Assembly: GCA_046542305.1 (NCBI GenBank)
Contig: JBKHBQ010000153.1
Coordinates: 1 to 9,547, forward strand
Length of the DNA: 9,547 bases
Direction of reading: 5' to 3'
DNA from: JBKHBQ01 sp046542305
GTDB taxonomy: Bacteria; Bacteroidota; Bacteroidia; Bacteroidales; 4484-276
In this document: piece by piece, positions 1 to 5,365 of the stretch
Position numbering within the stretch: position 1 is the stretch's first letter
Layout: every line of letters starts with the position of its first letter
The notes under the pieces: generated by a model
Told to the model about the DNA's origin: nothing
Seen by the model: only the letters and a program-made list of their open reading frames with translations
Databases searched by the model: none
Translations under genes and position numbers: made by a program

Positions 1-1778
1 AAACCATTCTGAAAAGATGCTCCCACTGCCCTAACATTGAAGTTGATAAAGATCTCTACCACCTCATTATCGGCATTGGTCACTTCGGTGCCATAGATGC
101 CCAGCACCATGTCGTTGAAATCATAATCGCCGGTGGATGGCCACAGGTCTTCGAACACCACCGAGGCATACGAATCTTCTTCGGGGAAGAATGAATTGTA
201 GGCACGGTAAGGATCATCGGGATAATCGTCCTGATCGTCGGGAACACCGTCGCCATCGCTGTCGGTAATGCCGGGTGATCCGATGCCGTCGGTATTACAG
301 GCGCTGGGGGCGATGTAGTTGGTAATTTCTCCAAGGCCCACCACCGTTGCGCCGTTTACAAAATGCTCAGGAATGCCGCCGGAGGAAATCACCAGATCAT
401 CAGTAGCAGCTTCAACAGGGCCGTTCACGATGTTTACGCTATGAATGGTAAATGTACCTGTTGCCAGGACAGAATTAAGATTGCCGAAACCCAGAATGTT
501 ACCTGAATTCATGGTCAGATCCACAGTGGAGATCATACTGCCGTCGTGCAGTTCGATATCATCGCTGTTGTTGATTGTAAAGGTTTGCGCGCCCTTAAGA
601 AATCCGGAGTAATTCTCGAAATTACCTGAATTTACATAAAAATCGCTGCTGCACATCATGGCACAATTGTTCACTATAATACTGCCTGAATTAATGCTGA
701 TGTCACCCGTAACGTCCACAGTGCCGTTGTTTGTAAATACACCGTTGGAGTTGGTCTGGAAATTAAGATCAGATGTCGTGCCGAGGATCATGGTTCCGTT
801 GTTTTCACCATCTGCATCAACGTTAAACTGGAATGAAGTCCCCTCCACGATCATTTCGCCGTTGTTGTAGAGTGTGTGATTGCCGTTCACCTGCACATTT
901 CCGTCAATGGTCAGGTTTCCTGAATTTGTGAAATTGCCGCTGGTCAGGTTCTGAATCGTAAGATTTCCGTGTACTTCCATGGTACCCTGGTTTTCGACAT
1001 AATCCCCCTGGGTCATGAAATTACTGTTAAATATCAGTGTTGCATTTTCATAAACTGTAATTGTTCCATTTGCACCCCACGCACCAAAACTGCCAATGGT
1101 GAGCGAACCATCCTGGGTAACCACGATATGAGCATTTTCGGTAAGCTGAAGATTGCTGATGTTTGCAGTTCCGCATACCTGCAGCGTACCCCCGCCGTTC
1201 CAGTTCTGAAAGGTGATGCTTCCTGTAAAGTTGTCCGTAACGCAATAGGTTTCGCCATTTGCAATTTCATAGGAACCGTTGCCGGATATTACAAGATCGC
1301 AGTCATCGCAATCGGGGCCGACATCGGTGGTGGATTTAAAGCCGGCTCCTCCCGAAGCTTTGGTATCAGTGAAAGTATAATTGATCAAATCATCATTCAC
1401 TTCAATAGGGGTCACCTGTTTACCTCCGAATGGAGATTCGCACTGCAGGTAAAGCTGATCGAGGTAAGCCGGAATCCGCAGCTCAGTGACAAAATCAGCA
1501 CCGGCTGAAGCACTTCCGGAAACCATAAAAATTCCATCAGCGGCAGGATCGCCCCTGAACACAGAGATTTTTGATTTGGCAGCAGTACTTGTGGAAGTTT
1601 CAACGGCTACTTTTAATTTAAGGTCGCGTGTGGTTTCCCAGTTGAAGTTATCGGGGATTACCAGTTCTTCCATGGCCGGATTTGGATTGGGATCGGGCTG
1701 ATCCTTCACGTCTTTTTTACAAGCAGTAAAAACTACTGCAACAATTGCGAATAAAAACAAGGCCTTTTTAATTTTCAT
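1..1778 (-). CDS. LruC domain-containing lipoprotein with beta-solenoid-like repeats (3' end outside window)
   Basis: I translated this frame by hand from the ATG at 1778 to the window edge: 592 codons with no stop, and the C-terminus is missing. The N-terminus is a lipoprotein signal with lipobox F-T-A-C (Cys20), followed by KKD and a Pro/Asp-rich spacer. Residues about 40-137 form a small domain (NFNWETT near its start, IPAYLDQLYL and INYTF near its end) that is shared with the 122-residue lipoprotein encoded at 3404-3772. Residues about 161-505 are Asn/Gly/Thr-rich, with irregular units such as TNSGNLTIDG, YNNGEMIVEG and TNNGTVDVTG, as in beta-solenoids. An acidic DSDGDGVPD linker (residues 506-514) leads into the LruC domain (EDLWPSTGDYDFND at 543-556, AVGASFQNGF at the edge). 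The start is fixed by AGGAGG five bases upstream. It is probably an extracytoplasmic, membrane-anchored and possibly surface-exposed protein. The LruC domain has no established biochemical role that I know of. Confidence 0.9.
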   Translation of the reverse strand, partial: MKIKKALFLFAIVAVVFTACKKDVKDQPDPNPNPAMEELVIPDNFNWETTRDLKLKVAVETSTSTAAKSKISVFRGDPAADGIFMVSGSASAGADFVTELRIPAYLDQLYLQCESPFGGKQVTPIEVNDDLINYTFTDTKASGGAGFKSTTDVGPDCDDCDLVISGNGSYEIANGETYCVTDNFTGSITFQNWNGGGTLQVCGTANISNLQLTENAHIVVTQDGSLTIGSFGAWGANGTITVYENATLIFNSNFMTQGDYVENQGTMEVHGNLTIQNLTSGNFTNSGNLTIDGNVQVNGNHTLYNNGEMIVEGTSFQFNVDADGENNGTMILGTTSDLNFQTNSNGVFTNNGTVDVTGDISINSGSIIVNNCAMMCSSDFYVNSGNFENYSGFLKGAQTFTINNSDDIELHDGSMISTVDLTMNSGNILGFGNLNSVLATGTFTIHSVNIVNGPVEAATDDLVISSGGIPEHFVNGATVVGLGEITNYIAPSACNTDGIGSPGITDSDGDGVPDDQDDYPDDPYRAYNSFFPEEDSYASVVFEDLWPSTGDYDFNDMVLGIYGTEVTNADNEVVEIFINFNVRAVGASFQNG

Positions 1779-1783
1779 TTTAT

Positions 1784-1789
1784 CCTCCT
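1784..1789 (-). promoter_or_regulatory. Ribosome binding site AGGAGG of the LruC lipoprotein gene
   Basis: The minus strand reads AGGAGG-ATAAA-ATG, a full Shine-Dalgarno match with 5-nt spacing. It decides the start of the LruC lipoprotein. It is notable because the transport genes and glyA in this window show no such site. Confidence 0.8.
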
Positions 1790-1826
1790 AAGTCTGTGGT
1801 TAGAATAATCACTTAATAATTTTCAA

Positions 1827-1834
1827 CAAATATA
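1827..1834 (-). promoter_or_regulatory. Candidate Bacteroidota -7 promoter box (TATATTTG) for the LruC lipoprotein gene
   Basis: TATATTTG on the minus strand matches the Bacteroidota -7 consensus TAnnTTTG. It lies 48 nt before the ATG, predicting a leader of about 40 nt. No good TTTG -33 box is present 19-21 nt further upstream; only a T-rich run is seen. A weak -33 fits a promoter that depends on an activator bound at the repeats at 1870-1920. Not experimentally supported. Confidence 0.5.
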
Positions 1835-1867
1835 TGTCCGGCTTTCCATAAAAAAAAGCAGAAATAA

Positions 1868-1920
1868 GCCAATGTAAACTTTTTCTTCATAAATGTAGCT
1901 ATTCGATAAGTAAGTGTAAT
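1868..1920 (-). promoter_or_regulatory. Three 21-bp-spaced copies of a TTACAYTTA element (predicted operator)
   Basis: On the plus strand the core TGTA occurs at 1873-1876, 1894-1897 and 1915-1918, exactly 21 bp apart. Read on the minus strand the copies are TTACACTTA, CTACATTTA and TTACATTGG, from distal to proximal. The proximal copy lies about 36 bp upstream of the TATATTTG box. The same arrangement occurs upstream of the small lipoprotein gene. Two or three 9-bp direct repeats with 12-bp spacers are typical of LytTR-family response regulators (for example AgrA and ComE sites with ACAnTT-like cores). The regulator assignment is inference. Confidence 0.5.
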
Positions 1921-1932
1921 CCGTTTTAAGTT

Positions 1933-1966
1933 AAAAATAAAGGCCGCTCCGATTAGAAGCAGCCTT
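1933..1966 (-). terminator. Rho-independent terminator after the secreted LruC-domain gene
   Basis: On the minus strand, AAGGCTGCTTC and GGAGCGGCCTT form an 11-bp stem with two G-U pairs and a 5-nt loop (TAATC), followed by TATTTTT. It starts about 30 nt after the TAA at 1998. It separates the two LruC units and lies just before the predicted operator of the second one. Confidence 0.8.
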
Positions 1967-1997
1967 GTATTTGTTTTTTCAAATGAAGATCTGATTT

Positions 1998-3389
1998 TTA
2001 GTCGGCATCCCATATTTTGGTGTCGTCCCTGTAGCCGGGGAGATCTTTATACCAATCCTGGAAAAGTGTACCACCCGAGGTGGCCCATTGCGAAAAATTC
2101 ATGTATCCTTCAGGGATTTCAATATACTCGATCATATGATCCAACAATTCGGGAATATGAATACCCCAGGGCAGGTTATGGCTTGATTTGTAATATCGTC
2201 CTGCGCCCGGATCGGAATCGTCATCGGAGGTACCGAAATACGACGGATCGGCCAGTGAGGTCGGTTCGTAATCGGGCAGGTGAATTTCGATGTCGCGGTT
2301 GCCGTCTCTAATAAGGAACGGATTGAAAGGCGCATCACCAACCAAAGCCGGATCGATGGGAGGGTTGAAATACACGGATATGGTAGTGGTATCGGAAGTT
2401 CCGATATTGCCATTTTCCAAGGTGTTGAAAAACGGCCCCGGCGCCCTGTTAATGACAGCTTCCGTGTCGTCGAATACATAAACCACCGCCTTATCCTGGC
2501 CTGCTTCGGTTCCGTTGGCATTGAAGCTGGCATATCCGGCCGTGATCACCGAACCGGTTACCGAATTGATATCTTCCGGCACCAGGTTGTCGAATTGAAT
2601 GGCAAAACCGTTGCGGAATGAAGCACCCACAGCCGTTACTTTGTAATCGGTAATGATATCCACAAGTTCATTGTCGCTATTATACACCATTTTGGTTTGA
2701 TAGATGATCACGACATCGTTGAAATCGTAATCACCCTTGCTGGGCCACAGGTCTTCGTAAGCCAGTGTTCCCCATTCGCCCAATACGGAATAACAGCGTT
2801 CAGGATCATTGGGATATTCATCCTCTTCACCGATACATCCGTCGCCGTCAGGATCGGGATTAGGCCCACAGCCGCTGCTGTAGCAATCCATTACATCCTG
2901 GAAATCCTGCATGGTGAAAGATGCTAGTTGCGCATTGCCTCCGGCCTTTGCGCTGGTTTGCTGATCCTGAAGCTGGGTAAGGGTATAGGTAATGGCAAAC
3001 ACGCCGGCTTCTCCATCGCCTATTCCGGAGGTATTATCGATCTTAAAACCATCGAAGGGATCACTTCCCAAATTGGGGCCCAGGTCAATACTTCCGTAAG
3101 ACATATCTCCCTCACGCACTTCAACACTGATGTTTGAATAAGTTCCGGGTATGGCTTCCACTGAGTAATGCGATAATTCCTTGCAGGTAGGCCCGGGGCA
3201 ACCATCATGTTCGATTCGCAGGGTAATGATGTAAATTTCGTTTTCACAAACGACTGATTCAATGGTGGTGGTAAAACCGCCGCCGTTTTCCTTGGTAATC
3301 TCACACGAAACCACAGCCGAGGCTGACCTGGTGAACCCAAGAAAAGCAATAGCAAATATGATCAGGTAAATACCGGTTAGTTTTTTCAT
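1998..3389 (-). CDS. Secreted LruC domain-containing protein
   Basis: 463 residues from the preferred ATG at 3389. The frame is open from an earlier ATG at 3404 (468 aa), but GGAGG at 3398-3402 sits inside that reading and is 8 nt from the ATG at 3389. The N-terminus is a Sec signal peptide ending SASA, with no lipobox, so the product should be released into the periplasm or exported. Residues about 27-165 form a beta-rich domain I do not recognise. A PDPDGDG calcium-loop-like linker with DEYPNDPE follows (about 179-198). The LruC domain fills about 205-450: EDLWPSKGDYDFND, AVGASFRNGFAIQF, EIHLPDYEPTS, SSHNLPWGIHIPE, and FSQWATSGG before a final WY. There are eight cysteines (29, 48, 64, 69, 169, 174, 185, 199), an even number that would allow extracytoplasmic disulfides. 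It forms a two-gene unit with the small lipoprotein gene upstream, ending at the terminator at 1933-1966. Confidence 0.9.
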   Translation of the reverse strand: MKKLTGIYLIIFAIAFLGFTRSASAVVSCEITKENGGGFTTTIESVVCENEIYIITLRIEHDGCPGPTCKELSHYSVEAIPGTYSNISVEVREGDMSYGSIDLGPNLGSDPFDGFKIDNTSGIGDGEAGVFAITYTLTQLQDQQTSAKAGGNAQLASFTMQDFQDVMDCYSSGCGPNPDPDGDGCIGEEDEYPNDPERCYSVLGEWGTLAYEDLWPSKGDYDFNDVVIIYQTKMVYNSDNELVDIITDYKVTAVGASFRNGFAIQFDNLVPEDINSVTGSVITAGYASFNANGTEAGQDKAVVYVFDDTEAVINRAPGPFFNTLENGNIGTSDTTTISVYFNPPIDPALVGDAPFNPFLIRDGNRDIEIHLPDYEPTSLADPSYFGTSDDDSDPGAGRYYKSSHNLPWGIHIPELLDHMIEYIEIPEGYMNFSQWATSGGTLFQDWYKDLPGYRDDTKIWDAD

Positions 3390-3397
3390 TTTCATAT

Positions 3398-3402
3398 CCT
3401 CC
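3398..3402 (-). promoter_or_regulatory. Ribosome binding site GGAGG that decides the start of the secreted LruC gene
   Basis: The upstream gene ends in TAA at 3404-3406, and TAATGGAGG follows on the minus strand. An ATG at 3404 overlaps that stop by one base, but it contains the GGAGG within its own codons 1-3. The ATG at 3395 is only 2 nt from GGAGG and the ATG at 3389 is 8 nt away. The last spacing is the functional one. Stop and RBS are adjacent, which would favour translational coupling. Confidence 0.65.
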
Positions 3403-3403
3403 A

Positions 3404-3772
3404 TTATTTAAAGCTGTACGTTAGTGAATTGCCGCTCAATTCAAGATCGGCATCGTTACCCAGAAAACTCAGGTTTACCTTGTTGAGGTATGCCGGCGCA
3501 CTGAACTGCACGCTGGTAGCATTTTCTTTATTGAGCATGGCAACTTTCAACAGCTTCCCGTCCTGATCGGTAATCCTGACAAGGCTGTTGGCATAAGCAG
3601 TGAATTCGACCACGTAAACCTTTGTGGTTTTCCAGTCGAAATTAGGATTGACATTAAGATTCTCCATGCCTTCGTTGACCTGCGGATCAACTTCGTTGTT
3701 CACATCTTTTTTGCAGGATGCGAACACAAACATTAAGGCGAGAGAAAACAGGATGATTTTTGTGATTTTCAT
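3404..3772 (-). CDS. Small lipoprotein: stand-alone copy of the LruC-lipoprotein N-terminal domain
   Basis: 122 residues. The signal peptide ends F-A-S-C, with the lipid-bearing Cys at 20, followed by KKD; this predicts a Lol-sorted outer membrane or surface lipoprotein. The rest is colinear with the N-terminal part of the LruC lipoprotein encoded at 1-1778. CKKDV is shared exactly, NFDWKTT matches NFNWETT, APAYLNKVNL matches IPAYLDQLYL, and SLTYSF matches LINYTF near the end. The gene stops where the solenoid and LruC regions would begin, so it is a complete single-domain protein, not an obvious truncation: it has a clean stop, a strong GGAGG 5 nt before the ATG, and a following gene with its own RBS. 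Function is unknown. I infer that it is a membrane-anchored partner of the secreted LruC protein encoded immediately downstream, since that protein lacks its own anchor. Confidence 0.85.
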   Translation of the reverse strand: MKITKIILFSLALMFVFASCKKDVNNEVDPQVNEGMENLNVNPNFDWKTTKVYVVEFTAYANSLVRITDQDGKLLKVAMLNKENATSVQFSAPAYLNKVNLSFLGNDADLELSGNSLTYSFK

Positions 3773-3777
3773 TTCTA

Positions 3778-3782
3778 CCTCC
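3778..3782 (-). promoter_or_regulatory. Ribosome binding site GGAGG of the small lipoprotein gene
   Basis: The minus strand reads GGAGG-TAGAA-ATG, with 5-nt spacing identical to that of the LruC lipoprotein gene. It fixes the start at 3772. Confidence 0.75.
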
Positions 3783-3816
3783 GTGGGATTAATGATGATT
3801 CTTTAGATTATGGCAA

Positions 3817-3849
3817 CAAAAATATTGTTAGTCAAGCTCATTTTACAAA
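3817..3849 (-). promoter_or_regulatory. Bacteroidota-type promoter for the small lipoprotein and secreted LruC unit
   Basis: TATTTTTG on the minus strand (3817-3824) matches the TAnnTTTG -7 box. A TTTG at 3846-3849 lies 21 nt further upstream, a plausible -33 box. The predicted leader is about 38 nt. The proximal copy of the 21-bp-spaced element begins 12 nt beyond the -33 box. This is the best-formed promoter candidate in the window. Confidence 0.6.
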
Positions 3850-3859
3850 TACAAATAAG

Positions 3860-3911
3860 TAAGTGTATACTTAAAATTTGTAAGTGTAACATTTTGGGGC
3901 AAAAGTGTAAA
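3860..3911 (-). promoter_or_regulatory. Three 21-bp-spaced copies of TTACACTTA (predicted operator)
   Basis: On the plus strand AAGTGTA starts at 3861, 3882 and 3903, exactly 21 bp apart. The minus-strand copies are TTACACTTT, TTACACTTA and ATACACTTA. The proximal copy is separated from the -7 box by 36 nt, against 35 nt in the matching array at 1868-1920. A 13-bp block, ATAAGTAAGTGTA on the plus strand, is identical at 3855-3867 and 1906-1918. The direct-repeat geometry matches LytTR-type response regulator sites. The spacing and copies are directly visible; the type of regulator is inference. Confidence 0.6.
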
Positions 3912-3933
3912 ATGATTTCATGAGGTCTGATAC

Positions 3934-3963
3934 AAAAAAAAACGGCATCCACTTTGAATGCCG
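3934..3963 (-). terminator. Rho-independent terminator of glyA
   Basis: On the minus strand, CGGCATTC and GGATGCCG form an 8-bp stem with one G-U pair and an AAAGT loop, followed by nine T. It lies about 24 nt after the glyA stop codon and makes a clear boundary between glyA and the LruC cluster. Confidence 0.9.
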
Positions 3964-3986
3964 CCCTGTCGATTGATAAGATTTTG

Positions 3987-5264
3987 CTATGCAAACAGCG
4001 GGAAATCCGCCATCATTTTATTCACTTCAGCTTTTACCTGAGCGATTGTATTTTCATTTCCAAAATTGTTGATTACCTTGTCGATCAGTTCCACAATCGG
4101 CGCCATATGTTCTTCTTTAAGGCCGCGGGTTGTAATGGCGGGTGTACCTATGCGCAGGCCCGAGGTCTGGAAAGGGCTGCGGCTGTCGAAGGGCACCATA
4201 TTTTTATTAACGGTGATATCGGCGGCCACCAGCGCGTCTTCCACCTGTCTTCCGGTAATGTCGGGGAATTTGGTGCGCAGGTCAATCAGCATCAGATGGT
4301 TATCGGTACCGTTGGAAATCACATTGTATCCTTTGCCCACAAATGCCTTTGCCATGATGCTGGCATTTTTCTTCACCTGCAGGATGTACTTCATGAAATC
4401 GTCGGTGAGTGCTTCGCCATAGGCTACTGCCTTTGCAGCAATCACATGCTCCAGCGGCCCGCCCTGAATACCGGGGAAAACGGCCGAGTTGAGCAGCATC
4501 GACATTTTCTTAACATCACCCTTCTTTGTGGTTTCACCCCAGGGGTTTTCGAAATCCTGTCCCATAAGGATCATACCGCCACGGGGGCCGCGCAGGGTTT
4601 TGTGGGTAGTGGTGGTTACGATATGACAATGCGGCAGCGGATCGTTCAGCAGGCCCTTGGCGATGAGGCCGGCAGGATGTGCAATATCTGCCATGAGCAA
4701 CGCTCCGATCTGGTCGGCAATGGCACGCATGCGCTTGTAATCCCAGTCGCGCGAATAGGCTGACGCACCTGCAATGATGAGTTTCGGCTTTTCGCGAAGG
4801 GCGGTTTCCTCCATCTGATCGTAATCGATGGTGCCCGTATCTTCTTTTACGCCATAGGCCACCTGGTTGTACAGAATACCCGATGAGTTTACGGGTGAAC
4901 CGTGAGAAAGGTGTCCGCCATGCGACAGGTCGAGCCCCATAAAGGTATCGCCGGGCTTAAGACATGCCAGGAAAACAGCCATGTTGGCCTGGGCGCCCGA
5001 ATGAGGCTGCACATTGGCATACTCGGCATTAAAAAGTTCCTTTGCACGATCGATGGCCAGTTGTTCAGTCTGATCCACAAACTCGCAACCGCCGTAGTAG
5101 CGCTTGCCCGGATAGCCCTCTGCATACTTGTTGGTCATCACCGAGCCCATGGCTTCAAGCACCTGATCACTTACAAAATTCTCCGATGCAATCAGCTCGA
5201 TGCCTTTCATTTGCCTTTCGCGTTCCAGCCTGATGATATCAAAAACCCGGGTGTCTCTTTTCAT
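3987..5264 (-). CDS. glyA: Serine hydroxymethyltransferase
   Basis: 425 residues, full length for bacterial SHMT. This cytosolic PLP enzyme converts serine and tetrahydrofolate to glycine and 5,10-methylene-tetrahydrofolate, the main one-carbon source for thymidylate, purine and methionine synthesis. Recognised motifs are IELIASENF (22-30), YPGKRYYGG (51-59), the NVQPHSGAQAN loop (84-94), LDLSHGGHLSHG (111-122), MADIAHPAG with the PLP-contacting Asp193 and His196, TTTTHKT with Schiff-base Lys222, and TSGLRIGTPA with carboxylate-binding Arg371. The K-K-G-D-rich stretch at about 245-255 is longer than in E. coli. It starts at the ATG at 5264, where the conserved N-terminus begins; there is no Shine-Dalgarno site, as is usual in Bacteroidota. 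It appears monocistronic, with its own -7 box upstream and a strong terminator downstream. No glycine riboswitch is seen in its short leader. Confidence 0.98.
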   Translation of the reverse strand: MKRDTRVFDIIRLERERQMKGIELIASENFVSDQVLEAMGSVMTNKYAEGYPGKRYYGGCEFVDQTEQLAIDRAKELFNAEYANVQPHSGAQANMAVFLACLKPGDTFMGLDLSHGGHLSHGSPVNSSGILYNQVAYGVKEDTGTIDYDQMEETALREKPKLIIAGASAYSRDWDYKRMRAIADQIGALLMADIAHPAGLIAKGLLNDPLPHCHIVTTTTHKTLRGPRGGMILMGQDFENPWGETTKKGDVKKMSMLLNSAVFPGIQGGPLEHVIAAKAVAYGEALTDDFMKYILQVKKNASIMAKAFVGKGYNVISNGTDNHLMLIDLRTKFPDITGRQVEDALVAADITVNKNMVPFDSRSPFQTSGLRIGTPAITTRGLKEEHMAPIVELIDKVINNFGNENTIAQVKAEVNKMMADFPLFA

Positions 5265-5312
5265 TTTATTTCATTTTTACAGATGATACAATAGCATGAT
5301 TTTTTAAGGGTA

Positions 5313-5320
5313 CAAATTTA
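5313..5320 (-). promoter_or_regulatory. Candidate -7 promoter box (TAAATTTG) for glyA
   Basis: TAAATTTG on the minus strand matches TAnnTTTG and lies 48 nt before the glyA start. No convincing TTTG -33 element is found at the usual distance. It would give glyA a promoter independent of the efflux operon. Confidence 0.45.
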
Positions 5321-5331
5321 GAAATTTATTT

Positions 5332-5356
5332 GGTTTGGGTGTAAAATCTCCAAACC
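5332..5356 (-). terminator. Possible weak terminator or hairpin after the efflux operon
   Basis: On the minus strand, GGTTTGG and CCAAACC form a perfect 7-bp stem around an 11-nt loop, starting 9 nt after the channel gene's stop codon. The sequence after it is AAATAAATTT, not a clean T run, so intrinsic termination is uncertain. It may instead protect the mRNA 3' end. Confidence 0.4.
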
Positions 5357-5365
5357 ATCATCCAT

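Noticed and set aside
485..960. Short recurring plus-strand words such as CCTGAATT, considered as a CRISPR or DNA repeat array
   Set aside because: Spacing is irregular and the similarity follows recurring Asn-Ser-Gly codons of the solenoid region. It is protein repetition, not a nucleic acid array.
969..1508. 179-codon plus-strand reading frame opposite the LruC lipoprotein
   Set aside because: It is antisense to the repeat region of a gene verified by hand translation. The composition reflects the complement of the solenoid repeats.
1813..2013. 66-codon minus-strand reading frame between the two LruC units
   Set aside because: It runs through the intrinsic terminator and across the predicted operator and promoter, and has no ribosome binding site. 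It is better explained as non-coding regulatory DNA.
2064..2070. An extra AAGTGTA motif
   Set aside because: It is a single copy inside the coding region for G-T-L-F near the end of the secreted LruC protein, with no neighbour at 21 bp. It is likely chance.
3803..3994. 63-codon minus-strand reading frame between glyA and the small lipoprotein gene
   Set aside because: It overlaps the glyA stop, its terminator and the phased repeat array. There is no ribosome binding site and no recognisable protein.
3954..4763. 269-codon plus-strand reading frame opposite glyA
   Set aside because: It is antisense to a clearly conserved enzyme with intact motifs. It is a long shadow frame from codon bias, with no domain features.
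5265..5277. Tiny ATG-AAA-TAA frame just before glyA, considered as an upstream regulatory ORF
   Set aside because: It is only two sense codons, in A-rich sequence, with no supporting signals.
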